Positions 1 through 10,669 of a stretch of DNA of 64,000 nucleotides are shown here, in pieces. The stretch lies in NCBI GenBank assembly GCA_963853835.1, contig OY970826.1, forward strand, positions 76,936,929 through 77,000,928, in the 5' to 3' direction. Made by a program: the position numbers and the translations under genes. The notes beneath the pieces are model-generated. The model ran no database searches and was not told the DNA's origin. It was given only the letters and a program-made list of their open reading frames with translations. Position 1 is the stretch's first letter. The number at the start of each line of letters is the position of its first letter. Source of the DNA: Calendula officinalis. Its lineage: Eukaryota; Streptophyta; Magnoliopsida; Asterales; Asteraceae.

Positions 1-797
1 ATGTTTTACCTTTATACATCGCGGTACATTGAAATATTTATTTTCCATTTGTAGTATCACACTACCCCATGCCCCATACCGTCATGCCATTACCATGACA
101 TGTAACCAATAATTGTTTTCTTACCGTTGATATCGAATTCATCATTATTGTCACAAAACTTGACATAGCTATATGCCCTTTTTTTTTTTTTTTTTACTCA
201 ATCACCTTTGACAATCAAAATTCGACGTTCCCGACACTCATTCATTTCCACATATTTCCCATTTATGAGTTCTACGACATCACTATACCTTAGTCATTCT
301 TGTCTTTACCATTCACGTGTAACAACCATTATGTTACTTATCCGGCTTCTCGCCAACATCCAAGTTCCATTCCCCAAGGTTTCTATTTCTAGAATTCCAA
401 TTCACACTAACGTTTTTACCAACACTTAGTACTTCCTTGTACTACTATCCTTTGTTGAAACACATTTACCATCCTCGTGGTTCGTCCTTTGATACTACAT
501 AATAGTATCAACCCTTATATCCTTACATCCTGCGACACACCTGTCTAAAAATCTTTTCAAATACATATTTCCTTACACATAACTAACTGGGAAGACCATT
601 CCCAACATAAATATCCACGTCATACAACTTATCTCTAACTTCTATAAGCACCGATTCGTGCAACAACCCAACAATTAAGCTGTAATCACATAATATCTTG
701 ACTTAGTGTCTACCCAACCAATCCATACCGATAACCATATCAAAATCCTTCATTCCCAAGAGCAATAAATTGACTTTTAACTTTTCCTCATCTATTT
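1..797 (-). pseudogene. Degenerate start of Ty3/gypsy pol
   Basis: This stretch continues the minus-strand gypsy element whose gag lies at 798-2255. On the minus strand, in a different frame from gag, about positions 815 to 703 read through the end of the protease region, with a motif close to the family's conserved IGMDWL, and then stop. A frameshift near 800-815 therefore separates the protease from its tail. From 700 down to 1 I see only broken frames and cannot recognise reverse transcriptase. The rest of pol and the 3' LTR are either left of the window or lost. No host gene is visible here. Confidence 0.55.
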
Positions 798-2255
798 CTA
801 ATTCACGACTTCTATAAACACATTCGACCACTGAGATTTTCCATTAGCTACCTCTATTTCATAGACCTCATCTAACAATCCCGATATCACATTCAACTTT
901 CTACCAAACTTGTGAGACACAAACGAATAAGTAGAACCCGAATCAAATAATACATGAGTTGACAAGGAATTAATGAATAAGGTACCTGATACCACATCGT
1001 GCACCTCTTTTGCTTCCTCCTGAATCAGATGGAAGGAACGCCCCTTCACTATAGCCGGTTCCACCTTCTTTTGAGCCGTGGACACCATCGGCTCGGTTCC
1101 CTTTTTCGGGAACACATTGCTGTAGTGTCCCATCTCGTGACACGAGTAACACTCTATCTCGGAAAATGCCTTGGTTCTACAATCTCGGGCCATATGCCCC
1201 ACCTTCCCACAATTGTAACACGCCTTCGAATCCCTTCGGCATTCGCCGGCATGGTTCTTCCCGCAACCCTTGCATGTGGCAACACTTCCTTGCTTGGAGG
1301 AATTCGATGCGAACTTCCCCTTTTTGTAAGTTCCCGAGCCACTCTCGGCCTTCCTTTTCTCGCTTACATGGGCCCTCTCGGCAACCCTCGTCGCATTCAC
1401 CTCTTCCACGCCCCGGGCGGCACCGATGGCCTCATCAAGTGTGACCGCTCTCTTTACCTCCAATTGGTACTCCCAAGGTAGCCCACAAGCATAACGGACT
1501 ACCCTCGATCTTTCCTCAAAATAAGTTCTTGCAACAAACGGGAGCAATCCCGTGAACTCCCTTGAGTACTCCTCAACCGACCTATCACCCTTCTTTAGGT
1601 TTACAAACCTCTCATGCATCTTCTCCAAATCCCTTTCGGGGCAAAACTTTCTCTTCAATCTCGTGGTAAAGTCGTCCCATGACATCTTTTTCACCACCTC
1701 CCTTCCGAGGGTTTCGTAGACGATATCCCACCATACCATCGCATCTTCTTTCAACAATTGTGACGCATACGCCACCATATCGGCTTCCCTACATTTGCTA
1801 CTTCCGATGACCCGTTCGGTCTCTCGAATCCACCTCATAGTCACCTTCGGGTCCGAACTACCCGTGTACACGATGGGCTTACAAGCCATAAAGGACTTAA
1901 AAGAACAACCATCTTTTTCATCGGGCCTTGCCCTAGCATCACCACCACCAGTTGAGGACTTATCCTTTCGGGTACCACTACCCTCGACTCTATCATCCGA
2001 TTTAGCTTCGGATTCACGGTCACTTCCCAACTTTTCACGGTTTCTCATAATACGGTGCACTTCTTCGGCCACCATCCCTTTGACTTGCTCAATGATAGTT
2101 TGGAGGTCCGCCATAGTCACCGGGGTCTTATCAGCTCCGACCCCCGACTCCTCATGCATCGACGGTTGACTTCCTTGTTCAACCATAACCTCAACACGGG
2201 GTATTTTATCCCCTTGATCTTGTGGAGCCTTTCCACTTCTACGAGTATTTACCAT
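798..2255 (-). CDS. Ty3/gypsy gag with zinc knuckle and start of protease
   Basis: This 485-residue open frame encodes the capsid/nucleocapsid polyprotein of a gypsy retrotransposon. A charged N-terminus is followed by a retrotransposon gag core (about residues 110-290, with typical WW and RKF..R motifs). A basic linker leads to a CCHC zinc knuckle (CYNCGKVGHMARDC, about residue 345) and a second, imperfect knuckle (CYSCHEMGHYS). The protease begins with DSGSTYSFVS near residue 445. The ATG at 2255 lies about 255 bp downstream of the primer-binding site, as expected for a 5' gag. The frame ends at a TAG where protease should continue, so the element is not intact. Domain order and the long LTR suggest a Tekay/Del-like chromovirus, which is inference because integrase is not in the window. 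Confidence 0.88.
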   Translation of the reverse strand: MVNTRRSGKAPQDQGDKIPRVEVMVEQGSQPSMHEESGVGADKTPVTMADLQTIIEQVKGMVAEEVHRIMRNREKLGSDRESEAKSDDRVEGSGTRKDKSSTGGGDARARPDEKDGCSFKSFMACKPIVYTGSSDPKVTMRWIRETERVIGSSKCREADMVAYASQLLKEDAMVWWDIVYETLGREVVKKMSWDDFTTRLKRKFCPERDLEKMHERFVNLKKGDRSVEEYSREFTGLLPFVARTYFEERSRVVRYACGLPWEYQLEVKRAVTLDEAIGAARGVEEVNATRVAERAHVSEKRKAESGSGTYKKGKFASNSSKQGSVATCKGCGKNHAGECRRDSKACYNCGKVGHMARDCRTKAFSEIECYSCHEMGHYSNVFPKKGTEPMVSTAQKKVEPAIVKGRSFHLIQEEAKEVHDVVSGTLFINSLSTHVLFDSGSTYSFVSHKFGRKLNVISGLLDEVYEIEVANGKSQWSNVFIEVVN

Positions 2256-2509
2256 TTTCTTTCGTTCAAGTCTATATGAAAGACACCAAACAATTTAGTA
2301 CTCTTGGTACGATCCATTAGTCACATAAGACTCGCATTTCTTATCCACAATAACTTCCATAGTTATAACATCTTCTATAGGTCCCCTAGGTTCAACCCTA
2401 AACTTAACATAAAGTCTCAAGGTCAACCTATGATCTCAAGGAATCTTATATTCCTAATGCTACAGTCTAAGACTAGGATGGTCATCCAACCTAATTCACT
2501 TAAACTATA

Positions 2510-2521
2510 GCTCTGATACCA
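2510..2521 (-). other. Primer-binding site (initiator tRNA-Met type)
   Basis: The minus strand reads TGGTATCAGAGC, the usual plant LTR-retrotransposon primer site complementary to the 3' end of initiator tRNA-Met. It lies three bases inside the LTR edge at 2525. This fixes the element's orientation as minus and marks 2525-4248 as its 5' LTR. Confidence 0.85.
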
Positions 2522-2524
2522 AGT

Positions 2525-4248
2525 TGTAACACCTCAATTTTTAATACAAAACATTTGCCCAAAATAACTCATTTTTCATAAATAGAAGAACTATTCCAAA
2601 AAATATGGATTTACAAAAACCTTTGGTATGAAAATCAGAGTATAAAGTTTGGTGTTACAAAATAGATCAAAACCAAAGCTAAGCACAAATCCAATCTAAA
2701 GTTCTTCTACTCTAGGCCCCGCATCTCTATCCATGCGTACCTACATCTCCGATCCTGAACCTGAGTACATAGCAAAACAAACAAGTAGTACGTGAGACAA
2801 GAAAGTCTCGTGAGCTACATGGGTTTAGACCCCGATAAAACAAGTATCACATTATATATATATAAACAAATATATGTATCTCATCATCATACATTTAGCC
2901 ACCCTATTGTGACTCTATCATCCTTGCCTTCCTAGCAAGTCTATCTAGTTATCCGGAACATCTCCAAATAACCCGTCATCTCACATACTTATTAATCGGG
3001 GATCCCCCGCCTTAATAAGCCTTATGGTAACGGTAAGAGGGAATCGCCCAATCTACCATTACCCGACTTCTAGCCGGATCTCGTCCGGTAGCAAGCCTCC
3101 TAACACATGATGGTCCATGGGTCGATGCCCAATCAGCCCCATCCAAAGTGACCGGGGATCCCCCGAATCACCGCCACACTATCACACGTCATAACTTCTC
3201 GAGTTATTCCATCTAAGCCCTTGGCTATCTCATAATTCATCGAACAAGTTAGTCATAATATTCATAATAATAAATAACTAACTCTACATACTAATAGTCT
3301 ACACAATTAATCAAATAGACCAAATCACAAGTAAGAAAACATATTTCAATGGCTATGTACTCAGTAAAGTCCACACGTACTCACCTTAGCAATAAAGATG
3401 CTTCAACCGTATTCTTTCCGCCGGTTCCTTGTTCACAATTCGTCACTTCAACACTTCACCGAATGTCTAAAACAATTATCACAACAAGATTATCAACACA
3501 AACTGCTACCAATGTGTTCATCTACCTCTAGATAACACCCATCAATCCATTTCCCCCAAATATGGTGATTACCAAACCCTAGGTTTAACCAACCCTCAAG
3601 ATTCTTACAAATCTAAATCATACACTTGTTTTCCTTGTTAATATACCATCTATTAAGTGTATACACCATTTATTTAACCATTAATCACCAACCCAAGAAC
3701 TAGGGTTTCAAACCCTAGCTTCAAGATCCATAGATCTTGAGCTACAAAGATGGAGGAGTGAAGATTTACCTTTAATCTTCAACTAGGAGTGAAGAATCAC
3801 GAGATTTGATGAAGAAATCGGTTCCAAATGGTGTTTTCCACTCAAAAACGTATACAAAGTCGTTGGGAGAGAAACTAGGGCTTTTGGTCTGCAATAAATG
3901 AGCATTTCCCGACTTTAATGCTGATCAGACACCAAAATCGCGTCGTGATCTATAGATCGCGTCGCTATCTTTTGCCCGCGATCCAAAATCGCGATCCAAG
4001 ACTTCGCTATTTCGGGTTTCTGTGAAAACAGCCAAAAATCGCGTCGCTATCCCAAAAATCGCGTCGCTATCTTGGGCTGTGCAGCCCAGGCTGCACTTTT
4101 CGACCTTTGCTTCGACACGGTTTCGTCCATAACTTTCTCATACGGTGTCCAAATGACACGAAACCAATTCCTACGTTCTTTAAATGATTTATCCTTATTT
4201 ATCATATTTTTTAAAAATTTATTTATCTACAAATTTCGGGTCGTTACA
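2525..4248 (-). mobile_element. 5' LTR of the minus-strand gypsy element (1724 bp)
   Basis: On the plus strand the LTR starts TGTAACACCTC and ends GGTCGTTACA; on its own strand it starts TGTAACGACCCG. Its termini and long internal stretches match the solo LTRs at 5981-8280 and 32637-34290. Near its 5' end (plus 3905-4090) is a CpG-rich block with repeated ATCGCGTCGCTATC-type words. A second repeated block with GATCCCCCG hairpins lies at about 2990-3190. It abuts a hAT transposase reading frame at 4249, so insertion was into that transposon. The expected 5-bp target duplicate of GAACT would be left of the window. Confidence 0.85.
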
Positions 4249-5542
4249 GAACTCACCGGAGATTGGTGCTATAACACATGACTTTTGGTTGATGCTATGT
4301 GATGTTTTTAAAAAGGGTCCAAAACGAGTTAAAAGATATATTCGTTTGTGTAAGCAAACGAATTCACTTTGTTTATCACCTAATTGGGACATTACCACTC
4401 GTTGGAATTCAAGTTATGACATGTTTGTATGTGGTGTTCGTCAACGTCAAACTTTACAATATTTTCATGACAAACTTTTTACAAAGAAACGTGTTAAAAA
4501 CAAATTTAGTGACGAAAAATGGGAGGTTATTAAAAAGCTAACCGAATTGTTTAAACTTTTTAAAGATGTAACGGTTTTAGTCTCCGGTGTTTACTATCCA
4601 ACAAGTCATTGTGTACTAAAACAACTATATTTGATGGCTCATAAAATTGATACTTTTGATTTGGAAGGTGGTATTTATAAAACAATGGTCGCGCCAATGA
4701 AAACTAAACTAAGAAAATATTTTCGCAACATACCATTAGCAATTACATGTTCGGCCTTGTTAGACCCTACTTTAAATAAAATCGGTGTCGAAACCACTAT
4801 GAGTGCAATTTGTTATGATTTGGAATTGCATTTGATAAGTCCTACATATATTAAAAATGCACAAGATCATTTTTGGGAAAATTTTAAATCATTATTTGGG
4901 GTTTATTTTCAAAAGTATGGTGCACCAAATGCTTCTTCAAGTTCGTTTGCCCCAATTTTTGGTGATGTTGATGTTCCCACCGACCCATTAGCCCATTTAT
5001 TTAATACTATAAGAGAGGAAACAACTAAACGGCAAAGGGGTGAGAGTAGTGAAGAATCCGCTAATGGCGAATTGTCTAGATATATGAAAACAAACTTTTT
5101 AGGCAATATGACCACTCGAGAAATCGAACATTTTGATATATTGGCTTGGTGGAAAGAAAGGGAGCCTCAATTTCCCATTCTAAGCGCCATGGCCAGAGAT
5201 TTACTAAGTGTCCAAGCTTCTACGGTAGCTTCGGAATCGGCTTTTTCTGTTAGCGGCGGGATATTATCTATTAGGAGAACAAGACTCACGCCGGCGTCTT
5301 TGGAGATGTGTATTTGCTTGAAGGACCACTTGGATGCGGCGGACCGGATTCAAGACAAACAAAAGCTAGAGAAGGAACTTGACGTTGAAGAAGAACTTCT
5401 CGACATGGAAGTTGCTCAAGGTCTTTCAACCTCACTTTCCGATGAAGATATAGCTCAAGAAGGTGAATCGTCCCGAGCATCTAGCTCCGATGGGTATGAA
5501 TATGAAGATAATGACCCACAAAAAGATAGCGACGAAGAGTGA
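4249..5542 (+). pseudogene. hAT transposase, 3' part (5' part cut off by gypsy insertion)
   Basis: About 430 codons of a plant hAT (RICESLEEPER/Ac-like) transposase are open from the LTR junction at 4249 to the stop at 5542. An ATG-initiated frame running from inside the LTR is accidental. Visible regions are TTRWNSSYDM of the RNase-H-like core, the hAT-RNase-like middle segment, and the C-terminal dimerisation domain (AWWKEREPQFPILSAMARDL, then STVASESAFS). The tail is acidic and low-complexity. The BED zinc finger and first catalytic residues are missing, presumably lying beyond the gypsy element to the left. The remaining frame is undamaged, which suggests the insertion is fairly recent or that this family was recently active. 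Confidence 0.85.
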
Positions 5543-5755
5543 AGATTTGTAGTTTAATCGTATTTTTAGTAGTAAATCTCGAATCTCGATGATTTTAACG
5601 TTTCTATGCTTTCGAACTTTCGTATTTTTATGTTTAATTATGTGTACTTGAATGTTTTTAACGTTTCTATGCTTAATGAATGTTTGTATTTTGCTAAAAC
5701 GTTTAATGGTTGTGTTTGATATCGAATTGCGGCAAAAAAAGGGGTATTATAGTGT
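5543..5755 (+). other. 3' flank of the hAT transposase reading frame
   Basis: AT-rich sequence between the transposase stop and the ACCGGT array, likely the transposase 3' untranslated region. Nothing else is recognisable. Confidence 0.4.
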
Positions 5756-5957
5756 AACCGGTCAAAACCGGTTTTTTTACCGGTTACTAACCGAACCGGT
5801 TACTAACCAAACCGGTAACCGGTTACACCGGTTGGGGTTTTTGGATGTCGAAACCGGTTACTAACCGAACCGGTTATTGGAGAAACCGGTTACTGGAGGC
5901 GTTGACCAAAACCGGTTAGGGTCAAACCCGAAACCGGTTTTTGCCGAAACCGGTTAC
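5756..5957. repeat. Subterminal array of 13 ACCGGT motifs in the hAT end
   Basis: Thirteen copies of ACCGGT, most extended to AACCGGTT or AACCGGTTACTAACC, lie within about 200 bp directly after the transposase gene. The motif is self-complementary. Clustered short repeats inside both ends are typical of hAT elements such as Ac/Ds, where the transposase binds them. The array stops a few bases before the presumed right terminus (minus strand CTAAAGATGCACAG, near 5970). Transposase binding is inferred from family behaviour and position. Confidence 0.75.
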
Positions 5958-5980
5958 TGTGCATCTTTAGTCATTATACA

Positions 5981-8280
5981 TGTAACACCTCAATTTTTAA
6001 AACACTTTTTAAATCATATTTTTAAATAAAAATATTACAAGTTCATTATTCCCAAAATACGGTTTAACAAAAACCTTAAAAACATTTATCAGAGTATTAA
6101 AACCGGTGTTACATTATAATATCATAACCATAGGATAAACGGGATCTACCTACGAGCTCCCGAGCTAATCAACACTAGGCCACTTCTATCGCGACCCTTT
6201 AATCCATCGATCTCGAACCTGAGTACATAGCCAAAAACAAAGTAGTACGTGAGACAAAAATAGTCTCGTGAGATACATGGGTTTTCGACCCATTCTCAAA
6301 AATAATAAAAAGTCCTTACTATTCAATTCTTTTCTTTATTCACTTATTAATTATCAACTTATTATCTTATCGTTTATTCATTCTTACTAGTAAGCTAACC
6401 GTAAGCTTACCCATCACATAATCACATACATGTAAGCTATCCTTAAGCTTACCCCTTTTATCACATACGCCCCGGATCATTCCGAAGCAAACTCCCCCGA
6501 TGTGGGTTATCATTAAGATCACATGGTAATTGGGGTTCTCCCAAACTTACCAAGATCACCAAATCCCCCGTCTCGCGGGTTATCGTAATCCCCCTTTTTA
6601 TCGGGTAATCATAATCCCCCTATTGTCGGGTTATCGTTCTCATAGATATATTACCCTTGCGCAGGGAGGTACCGCCCCAAGTAGTAATCTCACTCCCCCA
6701 TAAATGGGTTATCGTTATCCGGATACTTTTATTACACACATTGAATCATCAAATACGGGTCTATGCCCCACCAATTCATAATCAAACACAAATTAGAATA
6801 CATCTATTCTAATTATCATAATAGTCTCTTTTAACATAATCATATTTCATTTATCTTTCCTCATCATTATCATCATAGACTTTATCCTTAAATCTACTAA
6901 TAAGGTTCATTTCTTATTATTCATATTCATAAATATGTTACCTTTACATTGACTAGGGCGCATACATAATACTAGTCAAATCATACTTGTTCTCTTAACG
7001 TGGTATCACTACTTTCATTAGTATATTTTACTAATAAACGTTATTACTTTAAGATCTTTGTCATTTGCTTAATTATTAATTCTTACTAATAAAAGCCAAT
7101 ATCATACTCTTTTAGCCATTATCATTATTAATACTTTTTATCAATAACCTCATTAATCAATTAATCTAATCACACTTACTTGCAAAATCATCAATTTCAA
7201 TAACTATGTCCTATTAGCAATTCAATCAAATTTCATTATCTTTCTAATCACTTTCTTTATTAAAAACATGTATTAATAAAGACTCGATAGATATTATCCA
7301 TTTTCAAAACTCTTTTACTATGTACTCAGTTTAAAAGTTCACATGTACTCACCTTAGCCAAGCTAACTCCAAATCGTGTCCATTGACACGAATCCTTGCT
7401 TTCCATCTTGTGCAATGACACCAAATCTTTAGGTCTTCTTGACCTACCATCAATACCATCACAATAACTAGTTATTATCCATAACTAATCACCAAACAAT
7501 CCATATCTACATTCCTAACCACCAAGTTCATCCAACTTGGTGGGATCTCAAACCCTAGTTCAAGATTTCCATCAATAAACCCAAATCCAACTTGTACACA
7601 TCGATTACAAGCTTACAATGAGTGTTCTACACCCATGTTTAGTCATCTTCCCCAAAGATGACATGGTTGGTTCCCCAAACCACCATTTTAACCCATATAA
7701 AGCTCACAATCAAGGTAGATAAGCAAGACAATCAAGAATACTTACCCTTGATGTTTCAATCCTTCAAGATGGTGTAGATCTGAGCTCTTGAGCTCCAAAA
7801 TCGACCAAGAAGACTCCCAAATCGGCTGCACTATGTGTGGGGTTGAAGGTGAAATGAAACCCTAGCTCACACACAAGTTTATGTATTCTCCTGACGCTCC
7901 TCGCGCCCCGCTCGCGCCCACCTCGCGCCGCGAAGTGACGCGGCTTTGCCTGCTGGTTGCCGCTGAAATACAGACCTCGCGTTTCGCTCGCGTTTCGCTC
8001 GCGGCTCTTGTCTCAACTCGAGCTTCTCGCGTCTGAGCTCTGAACCCACTGTTCAACCTCGCGTCTGGCTCGCGCCTGCCTCGCGCCGCGAGGGCTGTCT
8101 GGGTCAGTTTCTTGCCTTTTAAACTTGTTTCCAACCAAGTCTTGACCCATACTTGGTTACACCAAGTCCCAAACATCCAAACACTCGATAAAACACAACG
8201 GAGACTCGATTAAATATTTTACCTCCTTTATTCCTCAATATTTCCATCTAATTCATTAACCGAAAATTCCGGTCGTTACA
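5981..8280 (-). mobile_element. Solo LTR of the gypsy family (2300 bp) with target duplication ATACA
   Basis: The element runs from TGTAACACCTC to GGTCGTTACA and is flanked by ATACA at 5976-5980 and 8281-8285, a perfect 5-bp target duplication. No gag or pol lies inside, so it is a solo LTR left by recombination between two LTRs. The ends show it is in the same minus orientation as the neighbouring element. It carries a stretch of CCCCC...GGGTTATC repeats (6491-6720) and a CGCGAG-rich block (about 7880-8105). The arginine/alanine-rich minus-strand frame at 7862-8176 is a by-product of that block. It was inserted 10 bp beyond the likely end of the hAT element. Confidence 0.9.
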
Positions 8281-8285
8281 ATACA

Positions 8286-9114
8286 CAACAAACACCAATC
8301 ACATTGAGGTTTTTTAATTAGTTTAGATTTTAGGTTGAGCTTTGGATTTATATTGTTGGTTAATACTTGAGTTCTTTTTAAGATTGTTTTGAATTATTGG
8401 ATAAGTTTTTAATTCCATCGTATTACCATAACAACCAAAAAAATTTCAAAAAATTGAGTAGTGGCACGGGCTATTGTGAGCCCTATACTAGGTCCGCCAT
8501 TTTGCGATTTACCGTGGCACGGGCTACTGTCGCTCTAACGATCAAACTTCTTACCTTCCAACGGTTATGTTAAGGTGATAGTGATTAACATGGTTTCGTT
8601 TGGTCACACGCATATAAATATCATTTCTCTAGTTTTTATATTTCGTTACTATTTTTTTTTCTTAAACATCTATATTCAAATTAGTTAATTTACTTATAAT
8701 TAAACAGAAGAATGTAAACGGTCATTTGCTTATAAAATCAAAATTTGTAACCCGTTTTATTTAGCTAATTGAACAAATCAAGATGGTACAAGTAATAATA
8801 CATACATGAATACAAAACACATCGACCCAGAGATATCTCACCTTGCAAATTTGTCATAATTCCGACAACGTTGTCGGTGGGTTTGACTGTGGGGACTCAG
8901 TTACTCAGCGACGGAAGTGCTGACTTGAGCCCACTTGTACATTTGCTTTTCGTGCATTGGAGGTTGTACACACCACGAATAATTCAAGATTTTAACCTAC
9001 AAATGTGTGTGTCAGTGTGTGCATCACATGTTATAGGCAGGAGGCTTGAGTTTGTGTGTGTGTATATATATATACCTATATACTTTGGGTGGTGGTGGAG
9101 GATCGCGGTGGCAG
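8286..9114. other. Spacer and promoter region of the A/B barrel gene
   Basis: No gene is seen. A perfect 16-bp palindrome, CCGACAACGTTGTCGG, lies at 8862-8877, about 240 bp upstream of the start codon; it contains an ACGT core of the kind bound by plant bZIP factors. A TG repeat followed by a TATATATATA stretch (9054-9074) lies about 40-50 bp before the ATG and may serve as a TATA box. The repeated phrase GTGGCACGGGCTA appears at about 8461 and 8513. Confidence 0.4.
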
Positions 9115-10669
9115 ATGGCGGAGTTCACACATTTGGTGGTGGTCAAGTTTAAGGAAGATGTGGTGGTGGAGGATATTATCAAAGGGTTAGAAAACCTAGT
9201 TTCTCAACTTGATATTGTCAAGTCCTTTGCTTGGTAACTAATGTGTAGCTATTAATGCACAAAGTACAAGTAATTATGCTCTAGATTTAGTTGCATCTCT
9301 TAAAGCTTTCTTTTTAATGTGTAGCTATTAATGCACAAAGTACAAGTAATTATGCTCTAGATTTAGTTGCATCTCTTAAAGCTTTCTTTTTACATTTGCA
9401 TGCAATATACTTCCTTCTATTCAAAATAAGTGATACACTTCTACTTTCACGGTTTTTGAAGCAAAATAATATAATAATGGTTAAATTAAATTAATTGAAT
9501 TATTAGTGGATAATGGGTCCCACACCTTTTGAATAAAGTGGACTTAATGATGTTTAAAAGTAAAAAGTAAGGGTAAATAAGTCATTTCACTTTGTTAAAG
9601 TAGATAGTTAGTGGGTGTGGACTGTGGATCATACTATTTTTTGTCATTTATAGAAAGTGTAGCACTTATTTTAAATCACTCATTTATGGAAAGTGTAGCA
9701 CTTATTTTGAATCGGAGGAAGTATAAATTTGTTACTATTATAAAAAGGGTTTTGCTAATGACAGCCCTTAGGGCTGTCTAAGGGCTGCCACTCACATGTA
9801 TAAAAAGCTTGTACATTGATTAAAAAAGTAATATTCCTAAAATTCATGAGGGTTGTCTTTTGTTATTTTGTCTTCTTAATGACAGCCCTTAGGACTGTCA
9901 TTAGTATTTTCCTTATAAAAATAGGAAACTATTATCTTACAACATAAAAGTGACAATTGTATCATAAAATTACTAACATGATACTCAATTCTTTTAAATA
10001 AAAAAATATATATAAAATATAGATAATCATATTCGTGGCATATCTTATACATACATGTCTGTTTATGTTATTTATTTAACTTTTTTTTGGTTTATTTATA
10101 TAGTCATTTGTAGTATCTGTTAAACGCGAGACAAAGATGTTAGGTTAATTTAGATTCACCAACTAACATTTTTTAATCCTTTTATTAAATAATTAGTTAA
10201 AAAAATAATTACAACACTCTATATTTAGTTTCTTAAATTAAACAATTTCTAAATTTGTACACATGTTTAAACACACTTAAAATAACATTTGATTAATTTG
10301 ATCCTACCGTTTCCTTTATAGTTATTACATTGTACCCCTTTAGACTTTGGCAGTATCCATATCAATAAATTGAAATCATGACTCTAACGTTATACACCAT
10401 TTATATTGCGTAAGGTACAAGTCATAATTGCATCAAATAATAGTTTTGGTACACTTCTATGTAACAGGGGAAAGGATATTGAAAGCATGGAGATGCTAAG
10501 ACAAGGGTTCACTCATGCTATCATGATGACATTTACCTCAAAAGATGATTTCATTGCTTTCCAAACCCACCCAAATCATGTCCAATTCTCGGAAACGTTT
10601 TCAACCGCCATTGAAAAAATCCTGCTTCTCGATTTCCCGGTTGTTACCGTTAAGGCTCCAACTGCTTGA
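9115..10669 (+). CDS. Stress-responsive dimeric A/B barrel domain protein
   Basis: Two exons, 9115-9233 and 10468-10669, encode a protein of about 106 residues; the 1234-bp intron is bounded by GT and AG. It begins MAEFTHLVVVKFKEDV and carries the family hallmarks GLENLVSQ, the WGKD at the splice junction, RQGFTHA and FQTHPNHVQFS. The single Dabb (ferredoxin-like) domain fills the whole protein, and such proteins form homodimeric barrels in the cytosol. The nearest remembered relative is Arabidopsis At5g22580, related to the heat-stable antifungal protein HS1. The exact activity of this branch is not established. The gene converges on the phosphatase gene downstream. The intron has collected a tandem duplication and two MITEs. 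Confidence 0.9.
9241..9392. repeat. Perfect 76-bp tandem duplication in intron 1
   Basis: The 76 bases starting ATGTGTAGCTATTAATGC at 9241 are repeated without a change from 9317 to 9392, only seven bases after the splice donor of the A/B barrel gene. The absence of mismatches indicates a very recent duplication. It could be allelic or, less likely, an assembly artefact. Confidence 0.9.
9407..9725. mobile_element. Stowaway-like MITE, family A, copy 1
   Basis: The element begins TACTTCCTTCTATTC and ends GAATCGGAGGAAGTA, inverted versions of one another, flanked by TA. Internally it shares phrases such as TTTCACGG near the left end and GAATAAAGTGG with the copies at 19942-20262 and 54043-54348. 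It lies in the intron of the A/B barrel gene. The TA target and terminal sequence fit Tc1/mariner-derived MITEs. Confidence 0.75.
9747..9912. mobile_element. Short MITE with 9-bp target duplication TTATAAAAA
   Basis: A 166-bp element is flanked on both sides by TTATAAAAA (9738-9746 and 9913-9921). Its ends are imperfect inverted repeats of about 35 bp around CTAATGACAGCCCTTAGGGC, and each end can also fold on itself through the GCCCTTAGGGC palindrome. A 9-bp duplication points to a Mutator-like origin. A related fragment (GGGTTTTGATAAGGGCTGTCA) occurs at about 26254 in the DDT gene. Confidence 0.8.

Noticed and set aside
208..429. 73-codon plus-strand frame near the left edge
   Set aside because: It lies in the degenerate pol region of a minus-strand retrotransposon, with no domain.
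999..1481. 160-codon plus-strand frame opposite gag
   Set aside because: It is antisense to a recognised gag with zinc knuckle; its codons are the mirror of the real gene.
4184..4248. ATG start for the hAT transposase at 4184
   Set aside because: The first 22 codons are LTR sequence; the true protein start lies upstream of the gypsy insertion, outside the window.
7862..8176. 104-codon arginine/alanine-rich frame on the minus strand
   Set aside because: It lies wholly in the CGCGAG-repeat block of a solo LTR; the composition comes from the repeat, with no domain or gene context.
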